From assembly GCA_031308135.1 (NCBI GenBank), contig JAHLJT010003656.1:48490335-48554334 (forward strand): 64,000 nucleotides of DNA, read 5' to 3'. The notes under the pieces were generated by a model. It ran no database searches. It was not told where the DNA came from and worked only from the letters and a program-made list of their open reading frames with translations. A program made the position numbers and the translations under genes. Each line of letters opens with the position of its first letter. Position 1 is the stretch's first letter. Positions 13,499 through 24,440 of the stretch are shown in pieces. The stretch is from Acheta domesticus (lineage: Eukaryota; Arthropoda; Insecta; Orthoptera; Gryllidae).

Positions 13499-13877
13499 AC
13501 CGACCGTACGGTACTTCTCGCTGTCACGACCTCCTTAAGTATCGTTCATTGCGCAGTTTGAAAATTACAGGCTTTCTTATAATGTGCTTACTGAAGTGAT
13601 TTGTTATGAAAGTGAATTGGTAATTATGCGATGGATAAACTCAAGGTTGTTTATAGTGAACGCGAGGGCCAAAGGCCCGAGCCTGGCATTGACTTGGATC
13701 TGGGCAAGCGAAGCGAGAAAAATTACCTTTAAAAGTAATTTGCCATGATAATGTGGCGGGGACAAAGCGTATAAGGGCGTTTCAAAACTTTACGAGCCAT
13801 GAAAATCGCCTATCGGTACGATACGCACGAACGTATTAAGGAGGCCTTGACAGCGAGTGGTACCGTACAGTCGGGTT
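13499..13877. mobile_element. 379-bp MITE with about 49-bp terminal inverted repeats
   Basis: The left end ACCGACCGTACGGTAC at 13499 and the right end at 13877 (reverse complement AACCCGACTGTACGGTAC) pair over about 49 bp, including CTCGCTGTCA and CCTCCTTAA. No coding capacity is visible. The corresponding site in repeat copy B has no insertion, so the insertion postdates the A/B duplication or was lost from B. The target-site duplication is unclear. Both flanks contain ACCCATTA, so a diverged duplication is possible but not shown. Confidence 0.7.
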
Positions 13878-14913
13878 CAACCTTAAACCCATTACACTGA
13901 AATATGTTACCTAAAAGCATGAAAAACAATATTGCCTAAAAATTGAAAACTATAAAAAAAGACTCATCCATGGCCATCAGAGCCACTGTTTATTATAATG
14001 AACTAATCCGAGCATTACCAATTTAATTTCTTTAATACTAATTTACAGTTTTTTAGTTTCGAAATTTACCAAATTCTTTGTATATGCTTTGGCACCTCCC
14101 GACAAACTGACTTAAGACTACCCAAACAATTTTCATTGGGAGAGTGGAACAAGGTAATAGAGGGCTCTTCTAATGACACCGAACTCGTCGAGAGATGGCC
14201 AGTGCCTTGCTAACAGCGAGAACGAATCGTCTTCCTTATGTTGGAGGATAGCTGATTGAATTATTTAATTTGTTTTATTAATAACGTGGCTCTCAAACTT
14301 ATTTTGATTGTTGCTTCCCTGTAAAAAAATGGTTGCTAACAATTTTCAAGATCATTCAAGCCGAACATTTTTACTGGTACAATTGGCATGAACCAAATAG
14401 AGTAACTTTGTAACAATTAAATAAGACGAAGTTTATCTCCAGAAAAGTTTTGCCAAGATAGCGAAAGTTTTGTAATTAATGTACCGCATACTAATATTGA
14501 ATATGGATTGTCACAGTTCAAATATTTAATGCAGTTGGGACCAGAGCCAGGGACCTTCCGTTATCCAATGTCCCTAAGTTGCCCTAAGTGATGGAATCCA
14601 ACATTCCATTCGGGACAATTTAGCGATCTCCTAGCATTCACCATGCGTATAAACCACACAGCGCTGCTCTCGTAACCTTAGAACTGAATCAAATGCTTGT
14701 GCGTGCAGTATTACTTCCATTAAAACTTTGAATATTTTTTAGATCTTAAAATTTTAAAATTTCGAACAAAAGTAAAATATTTCGCAGATAAACACTTTCG
14801 CTACATCTGTGCTGAACAGCAGCGTGCAAGGCCACTTGAGCGGTTGCACCGGATTATGTTACAAGTTTTCATTTACACTCACATTTGCAAATAATATAAT
14901 ACCCATTACTTAC

Positions 14914-15155
14914 TGTTTTTCTCCGACAAACACTTTTGGAGTTCTCACATATGCAATAGGAATCACTTCACACAAACCAAAACGATAGTCGAGATTTCAA
15001 CCGTCAGTGATGAAACGTACTTCTTGGCAAGATGGCCCCATGACCGTACGTTTCGCTGCGCTGAAATAAAGTGAGAAAATGTTGCCAGCATCTGCCACTG
15101 AGGACAGGAGCGCTGCTATCAGCGATACCCACGTAACAAAATATAGAGCTTCCAA
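14914..15155 (-). pseudogene. exon-like block, copy A (signal-peptide-like, start lost)
   Basis: This is the counterpart of the minus-strand block in copy B (18711-18951). In the same frame it reads ALYFVTWVSLIAALLSSVAD, followed by AGNIFSLYFSAAKRTVMG. That is a hydrophobic segment with small residues before a possible cleavage site, resembling a secretion signal. The codon aligned to copy B's Met is TTG here, so the start is lost. About 95 bp (15024-15118) is identical to copy B, while both flanks differ noticeably. A GTAAGT donor-like hexamer lies at 14908-14913 on the minus strand. The sequence after the signal loosely recalls the start of UDP-glycosyltransferases, but this is speculative. 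Confidence 0.3.
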
Positions 15156-15500
15156 ATAGAGATGGGATATCTACGATCTACTTAATCTAATCGATCTAAT
15201 CTAATTGTATACTTATTTATTTTAATAAAACATTCATTTCTTTTGATTAATTTAATAAATTTACTCGATGCTAGTCTATCCGTTCGTGTTGACGATGGGA
15301 AATACAGGACTCGCTGTGACAGAGCGCAAATTTCAAATCATGTGTTTGTACATTGTTACTTTGGTGAAGATTTACAGTAGTAGCTTTACCAAACTAAATT
15401 TAAAAAATCAGCAAATTATTGGTAGCATTTTAACAATGGGTCAATTATTTATTGTTCTTCAGACAGTATTAGTAATTCATGGTTAACACTGAATTTTCTG

Positions 15501-16309
15501 ATTTGTATACCAAAGTGACATATTGAAAGGTAGTCGTTTGTCACCCTCTACCTCACATTTTTAATCTTTAAATGAATCCTGTGCAATTGTAAATTGAAAA
15601 GTGACATTGTAATAATATCTGCATTCTAATCATATCAAAACTTCTAAATTAATGAGACGTAAGGATGCAAGAACTATAATACTGAATTTAAGAGCAAAGA
15701 TATATTTTTATAAGTGCTAGGACCAGCCGATTGCCCCAAAGCCAACATTTTTTTAAAAAAATTCTTTTTTTCCAACCATTACCACATTTTTTAGATAAAA
15801 TCCAAAGCAGAATAATTGCCATTATGAAATACATATTATATTTGAAATTAATAATTAAACTCATTTATAATTGGGGTGTCTGAACAGTTAGTGAATCTTT
15901 CCCCTGCAATCCTTTCAAGAATTGCTCTGATTTTTCTTTCCAATTATGATTTGATTCTAATGATTAAAATGTCCTAATTTTGTTAGAAAATTGAACGTTT
16001 TATATTTCAAACTAACTAACAAAGATGTTATTTCAAAAACTTAAATGGATGGGATGTCTGAACAGAAAGTGGTAGGAAGAAAGTGGTCCTACCACTGTCA
16101 TCCTATTGGAATCTTCCCCTGATTTGTTACTTCAATTGTCTCTTGTTTTCAACTATAGAACCTTCTTATTTGGTTGGAACTTACTACATTTTATATTTCA
16201 GAATAACATTTAATGAAAGTACCATTTCAAAATATTTCTGTGTTTCTGAACATGTGTTTCTAAACATTCTGAACATATGTTTCTGGACATAAACTGGCCT
16301 GCAAACAAG
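15501..16309. other. no recognisable feature
   Basis: AT-rich spacer between repeat A and the LINE fragment. Two related short motifs (GGGGTGTCTGAACAGTTAG near 15872 and GGGATGTCTGAACAGAAAG near 16051) hint at a diverged local duplication. Confidence 0.35.
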
Positions 16310-16918
16310 ATGCTTGTGGAACAATGATTGTAGAACAAAGATTGTGCTCAAGCAGCACTAGAAGCTAAGAGGGCACAGAGAAGGTACAAAAAGAATGCAC
16401 ATAATGACCCAGATTTGGCATACAAAATTCAATACAAACAGAAGAGAGCACTTGCTAGAACATTAAAAAAAGTAAGAAGAAATTCTGGCAAACTTTTGTA
16501 TCATTAACACCACAAACACCTATTTCAACATTATAGAAGAAAATGCAAAGATTACCAAAATGGACGGTATAAATCAGATAAAACAGTATCACATATTGTG
16601 AGGGTAAATTCCATTGCAGATCTCTTTGCAGTAAATTTTGCAGCAAATTCTAATTTAAACGATAACAAAATTCTCACTTTTGAAAGAGTTGGAAGAAATC
16701 AAAAACAGCATATATGATACAGAAGATAATACAAACCACATCAATACAGAAATTAAATATGAAGTAGATCTAGTACTCTCTCAATTAAATAATTCAAGCC
16801 CAGGCCCTGATTGTATTCCAAATGTAATGATAACTCTCAGACAAAGCCCTAAAATACCTTCTAACTTTATATAATTTTATTTGGAAAAGACAGGTATTTC
16901 CAGATTCATGGAGGGAAG
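16310..16918 (+). mobile_element. Jockey-like LINE fragment (linker and start of RT)
   Basis: Translated with frameshifts, the segment reads as the basic linker between endonuclease and reverse transcriptase of a Jockey/CR1-like LINE (RRAQRRYKKNAHN, then KQKRALARTLKKVRRNSW). This is followed by the start of the RT domain with LNNSSPGPDCIPNVMI at about 16780-16830, the SSPGPD motif of these elements, and then YNFIWKRQVFPDSWREA in another frame. It stops abruptly at 16918, where dispersed repeat B begins, so it was probably interrupted by that repeat. It is a dead copy with frameshifts and stops. Confidence 0.75.
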
Positions 16919-17998
16919 CTAGGGATAACCCATTAGTATAGAGCAGTCAAACTTCTATATTTACCCTGGCAATATCAATGATTGAAAGATCCCATGTATT
17001 ACCAAGTAAGGTGACCAGAGTAGACCACTTGAATTTGGATTTTACTTGCAGATTTTGATAAATTAACTAATTGATATAATTCCCATGTGAGTTTATTTAA
17101 GAAAAAATCATTATTCGATTCCTGCGTTTAATGACAAAATCCACTACACTAAAATGTCTAACCTAAAAGCATGAAAATAATAATGTGTCTTTAAAATTTT
17201 GTACTATAGAAAAGATTCATCCATGGACTTCAGAGCCACCCCTCTTGGCAATGATGGGATTATCTCATTAAATTAAACAATTTAATTTATTTAATAATAA
17301 TTTACAGTTTTTTAGTTTCAAAATTTAACAAATTTGTATATGCTTTGGCACCATCCGACAAACTGACTTATGACTAGCAAAACAATTTTTTCCATTGGGA
17401 GAAGGCAACAAAGTTGGTCTAGAATAAAGAAGGGCTCATCTAATGACACCCAACTCGTCGAGAGTTTGCTTGTGCCCTGCTAACGGTGAGAACGAATCGT
17501 CTGTGTGCTGAAGGATAGCTGATTTTATTATTTAATTTGTTTTATTAATAACTTGGCTGTCTTAAACCCATTTTGATTGATGCATACAATTGTTGCAAAC
17601 CATTACAAATTGTTGCATACAATTTTCAAGATCATTCAAGACGAACATTTATTTCTGATACAATTTGCGTGAATTAAATAGAATAACTTTGTAACGATTA
17701 AATAAGACGAGGTTTATCTTCAGAAATGTTTTGTAAAGATGGTGAAAGTGGTGTAATTAATGCGCCGCATATTAATATTGAAAGTGGATCGTCACATTTC
17801 AAGTATTTGATGCCGTCGTGACCAGATGCCCTAACTAAGTTATGGAATCGAACATTGCATTCGGGACAATTTAACGATCTATCGATCACTATTGTATAAA
17901 CGACACAGCGCTGTTCCCGTAAGCGTATAACTGAAATAAAATGCTTGTGCGTGCAGTATCACTTCCATTAAAATATTGAATATTTTTTTACATCTTAA

Positions 17999-18540
17999 CT
18001 CTCCGGCGGGCGCGTCCCCATTTCCCGCCAGCAGGTGCGTGCGACATTCCGTTTGCGTTTATTTTTATACATTTTATTTCATATTAAATAATTAAATACC
18101 AAACGAAATAATATTAATAAGAATCAGATCCATCACCCGCTCCCTCCGTATCTTGGTACGTATTACATGAAGGGGAATGAATACGGTGCAAACGTGCCTT
18201 CTAACTTTTCTTCGGAAACAACGCATTTAAATTTGTATTAGTAGTTAGTACCACAAACTGTGTCATAAATCTCAATAAAAAAACGGCAGTAAGAATTCTA
18301 ATGGATAAAGCACGCAAATATTATACTTACATGACAAAGCACTTACCGAGTGCTGCAACTGTTGCAGAGTTCGAATTACTAATGAATAACGGTCGATCGA
18401 AGGGTCTAAAATCGTTAATTTAGTGTCATTCGTTTGAAAATATAATGAATGAAGAATAACTACGATCTCAATTATTTACACGAAATCAACAAAAAATGTA
18501 AGAATGTGGCACTGAATGCCGCTACGGGTCTACCGGAGGG
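17999..18540. mobile_element. 542-bp piggyBac-type MITE (TTAA target)
   Basis: The element is flanked by TTAA on both sides (17995-17998 and 18541-18544). Its ends are CTCTCCGGCGG on the left and, read inward from the right, CCCTCCGGTAG, matching the C-rich ends expected of piggyBac-family elements. No transposase frame is present. Repeat copy A has the same flanks joined around a single TTAA (about 14745-14748), so A preserves the empty site. This is strong internal evidence for insertion after the A/B duplication. Confidence 0.85.
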
Positions 18541-18710
18541 TTAAATTTGAAAATTTTCGACAAAAGCTGTGAATTAAGTTGCAGATTCACACTTTTACAA
18601 CAGCTGTGCTGAACAGCAGCGTGCATGGCCGCTTGAGCGGTTGCAGCGAATTTTACTTCAAGTTTTTATTTACACTCACATTTGGAAATAATGTATTACG
18701 CATTACTTAC

Positions 18711-18951
18711 AGTTTTTCTCCAACAAACACTTTTGAAGTTCTCACAGATGCAATAGGAATTACTTCACACAAACCAAAACGATATCGAAGTTTTCAACCG
18801 ACAGGGTGGAACGAACTTCTTGGCAAGATGGCCCCATGACCGTACGTTTCGCTGCGCTGAAATAAAGTGAGAAAATGTTGCCAGCATCTGCCACTGAGGA
18901 CAGGAGCGCTGCTGTCAGCAATGCCCACGTAACAAGATATAGACCATCCAA
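18711..18951 (-). pseudogene. exon-like block, copy B (signal peptide plus unknown)
   Basis: On the minus strand a frame opens at 18951 with MDGLYLVTWALLTAALLSSV, then ADAGNIFSLYFSAAKRTVMG, and stops at about 18760. The hydrophobic run and small residues resemble a cleavable secretion signal. A GTAAGT donor-like hexamer lies at 18705-18710, about 50 nt after the stop. About 95 bp is identical to copy A although flanking parts differ. This suggests a duplicated 5' gene region (first exon and intron start) rather than random sequence. The NIFSLYFSAAK stretch loosely recalls the N terminus of UDP-glycosyltransferases. That is inference and weak. Confidence 0.3.
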
Positions 18952-19334
18952 ATAGAGATGGGATATTTACGAACTACTTAATCTAATTGATCTAATCTCA
19001 TTGTCTACTTATTTATTGTTATTTTTAATAAAACATTTCTTTTAATTCATTTAATATAATTAATCGATGCTAGTCTATCCGCCCGCTTTGGACGATGGGA
19101 AATACAGGAGACGCTGTGAAAGAGCGCAAATTTGAAGTCATATGGGTAATACGTTGCTACTGTGGTGAAGATTTACAGTGGTAGCTTTAGAGCTTTATCA
19201 AACTAAATTTAAAATATTAGGAAATTATTGGTAGCATTTTAACAATGGGTCAATTATTTATTGTTCTTCAGACAGTATTAGTTTTCAGATAGTATTTCAT
19301 ATTATTGTTAACAATTTTCTCTCTCTTCCCAATT

Positions 19335-20560
19335 TTAATGTTTCTCAAAATATAAATTTTACTTCCCCTTCTGAAATAGTTGCAATCATTAAAAAATTGA
19401 AGCCCCGTAAAACTCCTGGTATTGACTCAATTAATAACCAAACAATCAAATCGTTTGGCATCAAAACAATTGCTGCTTTTACCTCCTTTTTAAATTCAGC
19501 CTTAAGAATTAATTACTTCCATGTAGCTGGAAAATAGCCATTATACTTTGCATTTGTAAACCCAAAAAAGTCCTAGGACTGCTACAAATTATAGACCAAT
19601 AAATTTATTTTCTTCTCTTTCTAAGATTTTTGAAACTCGTATTTTACATAGACTAACATGCTTTGTAATCACTAATAAAATTATTTCCCCTACACAATTT
19701 GGATTTACACACAAACATGCAACAAGTCATCAACTTTTAAGAATAACAGAAAATTTGAACATTCCTTCCATGCAAAACAACTTACTATTGCAATTCTCTT
19801 AGATACTAAAAAGACATTTGACAAAGTTAGGCAATACGGTCTCATTTATAAACTACATCAAAATGGAACTGCAACACATCTGTTTAAAATACTCTAGAAT
19901 TTTCTAAGTAATCGTAAATTCTGTGTTAAAATTAATCATACCTTTTCACAATTATTTTCAATATCTGCCAATGAGCCTTAATGATCCTGTCTCTCTCCCC
20001 TTCTTTTTAATATCTATCTTTATGACATTCCCAATTTCATCTACTCAGATTTAGCCCTCTTTGCTGATGATACAATTTTTTTTATAAGTCATAAAAATAT
20101 ATCAACTGCCAGACCTAGCATTCCATTGGAATTAAAATTATACAATCAAACCATACCACGGATTTCCTCTATGACTCCTATCAAATACCTTAGTCTCTTC
20201 TTAGATACAAAACTTACATGGAATTTACACATAAAAATATTATTCGTAAAACTTACATTAAAATAAATAAACTTCACTCTATTAACTATAAATCTCCAAT
20301 ATGTGTACACACTGCCAATCTAATATACATTTCAATTATTCGTCCAACGCTAATGTATGCTTGTCCCATCTGGTCCAATGCAGCCAAATCTCACATTAAT
20401 AAAATTCAGATACTCCAAAATAATTTCATCCGTAAAATTTTTCATGCACCTTGGCACATTCCTAACACACAATTACACAATGAATTAAAAATTGATACTA
20501 TTCACACTTTAATAAATTATCACAGTCAGAAATTTCTTTAAAAAGAGCTACTATCTTTAA
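19335..20560 (+). mobile_element. Jockey-like LINE, reverse transcriptase and C-terminal part (broken)
   Basis: Frames joined by eye give an RT domain in order: KPRKTPGIDSINNQTIKSFG (about 19395), NYRPINLFSSLSKIFETRI, SPTQFGFTHKHATSHQLLRI, a palm motif LDTKKTFDKV (about 19800-19830), LPLLFNIYLYDIPNF, and the catalytic FADD at 20060-20071. A C-terminal region follows (intact frame 20218-20541) with IIRPTLMYACPIW, typical downstream of the RT in Jockey/CR1-type LINEs. Several frameshifts and stops separate the blocks, so the copy is inactive although the FADD pair is kept. The endonuclease and ORF1 are missing. A previous copy of the same general type lies at 16310-16918. Confidence 0.85.
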
Positions 20561-21080
20561 AACTTTAGTCTTAGGAAGGGGTTTACGTATTTTCACTTTC
20601 GTAAATTTCAATTTTCAGAGATTATAATAAAAATAGGACCGCGATATTTTTAAAAGCCACGTACTAACTTCTTCAAGCTGCTTGTGGTTTGGCATTAAGA
20701 ACGGCAAGCTCTTGCTTCATCGCTTGTGTCCCCCACGCGTTGCGCGTATCGCGTGCCATGACCTGCGCTCTCCAACCGGTCGGAGGCATCAAAGCCCCAC
20801 ATGACGACAGGATAATGGGCTCCTTAATGGAGTGTGGTCGGAAATTGGGTCGAATTCGCCGCGACCGCCCTGCGGCGGCGTCGCCCGTCGCTTGGGCTTT
20901 GTCCGGCGCCGGTGGAGCGGCGCTGCGCGGCGCGGCGCCAGCCAGCTATTAGGTTTGCGGTGGTTGGCCGCCCTGCGAAACAAAGGCGGAGACCCAGGCG
21001 CCTTGAGGGAAGCGAACTATGCGCGGCCGGCTCTTCCGTCGCCGACTGAAATATTGTAGTTCTCATTGATTATAATAGAT
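20561..21080. promoter_or_regulatory. CpG-rich patch, possible CpG island
   Basis: From about 20690 to 21040 the sequence is strongly GC- and CpG-rich (for example GGCGCTGCGCGGCGCGGCG near 20917-20936), with sharp AT-rich borders. Several overlapping frames of 64-87 codons on both strands are expected from the composition and have no recognised domains. Unlike the arrays elsewhere it has no obvious tandem unit. A promoter of a nearby gene or an enhancer is possible. Confidence 0.3.
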
Positions 21081-21540
21081 TCGTCCTGGAAGGGCACGTA
21101 TTAATACACAAATAAAGTAGCAGATTATCCAGCGTTGACTGGGAATTAATTTATCATAACTAATAACACGAAACTGTTGATAAATCCGCGAATGGCGAAG
21201 CGAGGAGGGATTTTATCTGAGAATTTGCAAAGCACGAGTGGTATTTAATAGGACTATTCCGCGAATGAAATTAGGTCCAATAGAGTTCCAAAATGCGCCA
21301 AATATTGAAAATAAATAAAATCAAAGAGGTTATGTGATCGTACATACGGGGTTTATTGGACATCGACGAAGCGATCGATGTTTACCGTCTCCTAAAACAG
21401 ATGAGTCACAGTGTATGATTGGTCAGTAGGGAGAAGCGGTAAGAAAAATCGGATAGACAAAGCCATAAATTTCTTGAGATACACCGCCTGATGGGGGCCA
21501 TTTTGAATGTGTAGTAAAAAACTCTTGGTTTTAATTTCAC
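21081..21540. promoter_or_regulatory. non-repetitive AT-rich flank of the CpG patch
   Basis: Unique-looking sequence with homeodomain-like TTAAT/TAATT and GATA-like TTATC/GATAA sites (for example GATTATCC near 21123, TTATCATAACTAAT near 21151). The sites are low in information and may be chance. No gene was seen. Confidence 0.15.
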
Positions 21541-22051
21541 GAGTGGAATATTCAAAATTTTGTATTAAGCACCCTTACCGCACCCGCACAACCTATCCGG
21601 TTTGTTGTGGCCGTTCTGGACACACGTCGCCGCCCATCCAGACCCTTCCGTTCTACATGTTACCACCCTCTCCTTCGCACGCCCTTTATGCGCACATGCC
21701 GACAAATCCCATGGACACTTGGCCATCCAACTGGCGTCCACTGTAGGTGTTCTTATCTCTCATCGTCACCTCGGCATCGTCCGTATACCCCACACACCTT
21801 ACACAGCATGCCATGGAGTCCTGCTCACACTCCCCGCCTATCCACTCCCTTCCACTGTACATTTTCTCCCTCCCATCACGTTCAGTCCGCCTCACCCGCA
21901 TGGACAATCCACAGCCGATTTGACCACACATCCCGCTCTGTCTGTGTCCGCCCCTTCTATACAGTCTCTCTCACTCTCCCTTTTAAAAGCTATGTTGGAC
22001 ATTGGAGAATTCAATACGCCCCCCCTCACAGCTGCACCTGAATTCGACTAT
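21541..22051 (+). pseudogene. C-rich segment, possible LINE ORF1 (gag-like) remnant
   Basis: A C-rich, CpG-poor plus strand with Pro/Ser/His-rich frames. One frame contains CCGRSGHTSPP, recalling a CCHC zinc knuckle (CxxxGHxxxxC). In another frame further His and Cys residues follow (TLGHPTGVHCRCSY). Such knuckles followed by Pro-rich sequence occur in ORF1 proteins of Jockey/I/R1-type LINEs. No single frame gives a complete knuckle, so frameshifts must be assumed. A simple C-rich repeat relic is the alternative. Confidence 0.25.
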
Positions 22052-22135
22052 CTAGCCAGTGTCGAAAATCCTGACACCGCAGGTTCTCGACTCCTAGAAC
22101 CTTCCGGACGGAGTCTCTCACGAAGCAGGCACAGG
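22052..22135 (-). mobile_element. 5' head of the AATC-tailed SINE, antisense fragment
   Basis: CTAGCCAGTGTCGAAAATCC at 22052 and TTCTCGACTCCTAGAACC further on match the reverse complement of the tRNA-like head of the SINE family seen at 38361-39066 (B box region and the GATTTTCGACACTAGC that follows it). Only the head is present. It lies directly beside a sense copy that begins at about 22139, giving a head-to-head arrangement. Confidence 0.6.
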
Positions 22136-22138
22136 CCG

Positions 22139-22700
22139 CGGGAGGTGGCTCAGAGCATCAACTGAAGTCACTGCAGTGCCTCTGACCGGGAGCGTAAGTT
22201 TGAGTCGCGACAGAGGCAGGATGTTTAACACTAGCTAGATTGCTGAGTCGGGTTCAGCCGCTGTCTGGAGAATTCAAGCAGTCGGCTCTTCTGAACGGAC
22301 GTTTTTCGTGATTTCTCCGGTCGACACCAGGCGAATGCCGGAACAGTATGCTAACAAACGAGCCACGGCCCGCGCGCATCTTTCCTTCCCCTTCCTTCTC
22401 CTATCCTTTCCCCTTACACACACACACATACACACACACACACTAACATGCACTACACTACCACACATGCCGGGAGATCGATCGTGAGCTTGGAGCATGT
22501 TGCGGTTGCGGCGGTGCCCAACTGATGGGAGATAACTGGTGGGAGGAAAACCCCGTTAGTTGATAGGTGGGTCGGCACTGGATCTGGCAGTGAAAGATCA
22601 CCATCACCTCCCGAGGGTAAAACATGCACTGCACGTACGGGACTTTTGACCTTAGCAGTTGACGCGTCTGGAATCACTACTCGAACAACCAATCAAAAGA
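22139..22700 (+). mobile_element. tRNA-derived SINE, AATC-tailed family, near full length
   Basis: The element starts with an A-box-like GGTGGCTCAGAGCATCAACT, then has a diverged B-box region (TTTGAGTCGCG). A long body follows with a T/C-rich stretch, a (CA)n run and CACTACACTACCACACATGC, and then the conserved 3' part ending GACCTTAGCAGTTGACGCG. The tail is only weakly AATC-like here (AACCAATCAAAAG). It is about 560 bp, long for a SINE. Related copies lie at 24441, 27266, 38361, 52360 and (minus) 58177. The shared 3' end and tail point to mobilisation by a LINE with the same terminus, which is not present in this window. Confidence 0.75.
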
Positions 22701-24440
22701 AAGCGGAGATTCGTCTAGCTATCGAAATAGCTATTTTTTCTTTAATTAAAACAATTTTAGTTCGTGCGAAATTGATTTAAAATGTTGGTTCTAAAATCAC
22801 TTCATCTCTTTGTAAGTTATCGTATTATTCGAATAAAGAACTAGCCAATGTAAGAAATATTCTGCTTGCAGTAATAATGATCGAATCGATCAAAAACGCT
22901 CGTAGATGTGTTGAAAAATTATCCTTTGGACTTTCATCGTCTGGCCTTTAAAAATAATACGCAATTTTTCACACACGGATGAAGTCACGTAAATGAGGAA
23001 AGTATCTCAGTTAACCGAACACATTTTTAGTGGACGTTTCTCATCAACTCCTGAGGGGGTCGTAACGGAGGAAAGTTAAGAACTGCTTTACTCTGCGCGG
23101 AATTAAATAGCCTCTCTTTAAACCTACCTCTACGCTTTTTGTTCTTTGGGCTCAAAGGTGATTAACCGCAGCTTTTAAAGAAGTAGCCGCCGCTCTTTTA
23201 CAAAGCAGATCAGCGCGGAGAGATCCAATCCTCTTCACGGTCGGCATCTTCAACAGCAAAGTCTGCAAAAGATCTCAAAGAAACTACCGGCTTCTCTGCG
23301 GCTCTCCTGGGGAAGAGAATTTTCAATTACGTGCCCGTGTTTATGCCAAGCGGTTGTAATTTATTTACAACCGCAGCTTCCTGTATTCCGCCGAACCAAG
23401 TGAACACGCAACTTGTACGAGCGCCAACTTTCGTGCTGTTGTTTCTTCTGCTTGGAGTTTGAGACGTATGATGTTACGTATATGTACAGATGTGATGTAA
23501 AGAGATAAGGAAAAGGAAAAGAGTATTCTATTGTTTGAAAACTTTCTTCTTGGGTTTATTTCTGAAGTTTGCACATGTGTAAAAACATCATGCCTGCTAG
23601 GAAAAGTTCCCACGAACTTTCTTGCCTGTGTGTTTAAAATAACTTCATCTAGAAAGCTGAAGATATCTAAGGTGAGTAATGAGAAATTTCGGAAAATTTG
23701 TATGTTTTCACCTTACATACTTCTGAGCGTGGGATCGTAATTTGTAAATACACGAACGTCATGACAGTATGTAGCTCATAAAATTCTGATCAGAAAGACT
23801 CACCTTGCTCTTGGTTGGATATTTTATTTTCTTCGTTGCATTAAGCACAACGGAATGGCCATCGTAAGCATAATAAATCCTTCGTGCAGTGTAATTGTGA
23901 ACGTCAATGATGTAACTCATGAGAAATGTCGCTTCAATCATATAAACGTCGGAGAAACTAACAAATCATAAATAGCTCGGTTGATGCAGGGACCATCAGT
24001 TTTGATCTATAACTGAGGATGCTTAACACAAATGTTCAAACAACACGCGAGACTGATTACACACTGTCTTCCAATACATGATCTTTGTTGTTGTTTTATT
24101 TTCAGAAATACAACTTTTTTCGAAATACAACTTTTCGTACTAAAATGAACACAAAATATTTTATCATCAACTCTATTTGATTTATTATAATAATATCACT
24201 TTAAACAAGCGATATTACATTTATGAATTGCGATTGACATATGCGAATTTACAAAAGAATTAGAGAAATTGATTATAAAATAGACCTAAACTCAGTAATT
24301 TTACCCAATAAATTTAGGATAATGTAAAAAATATTTCTTTACCTGAATTTTAATCAAAATGAGAACAAATATATTAATTTCCTACAGCATTTTAGCTCAA
24401 ATATCTTTACCTTTGATCGTAACTACACCCTTCTTAGACC
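22701..24440. other. unassigned sequence with a moderately GC-rich block
   Basis: Mostly AT-rich. 23040-23340 is richer in GC and non-repetitive, without a recognised frame. No mobile-element protein was seen. Confidence 0.35.

Larger units (their letters stand above)
13294..15500. repeat. dispersed repeat copy A (about 2.2 kb)
   Basis: This is a direct repeat of 16919-19318. Both begin CTAGGGATAACCC and both can be followed to a shared end near CAGACAGTATTAGT. Shared blocks include GATCCCATGTATTA, CATATACAAA-type AT-rich text, GACAAACTGACTTA, and the exon-like block at 15020-15135. Copy A carries a 379-bp terminal-inverted-repeat insertion (13499-13877) that copy B lacks. The repeat could be an unclassified transposon or a duplicated gene 5' region (see the minus-strand exon entries). 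It does not have LTR ends. Confidence 0.75.
16919..19318. repeat. dispersed repeat copy B (about 2.4 kb)
   Basis: Second copy of the repeat at 13294-15500, in the same orientation, beginning CTAGGGATAACCC directly after a broken LINE. It lacks the 379-bp insertion of copy A but carries a 542-bp piggyBac-type insertion (17999-18540). A minus-strand frame at 17889-17698 contains CPECNVRF and later a His and a Cys, possibly a relic zinc finger. I do not recognise its family. The right end runs into another Jockey-like LINE. Confidence 0.75.

Noticed and set aside
13294..19318. Repeats A and B as LTRs of a retrovirus-like element
   Set aside because: Direct repeats, but without TG...CA ends, with a LINE fragment and no gag/pol between them. 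Copy B directly interrupts that LINE.
21602..22165. 187-codon plus frame as an intact gene
   Set aside because: C-rich composition keeps several frames open. The knuckle-like residues lie in a different frame and it runs into a SINE fragment.
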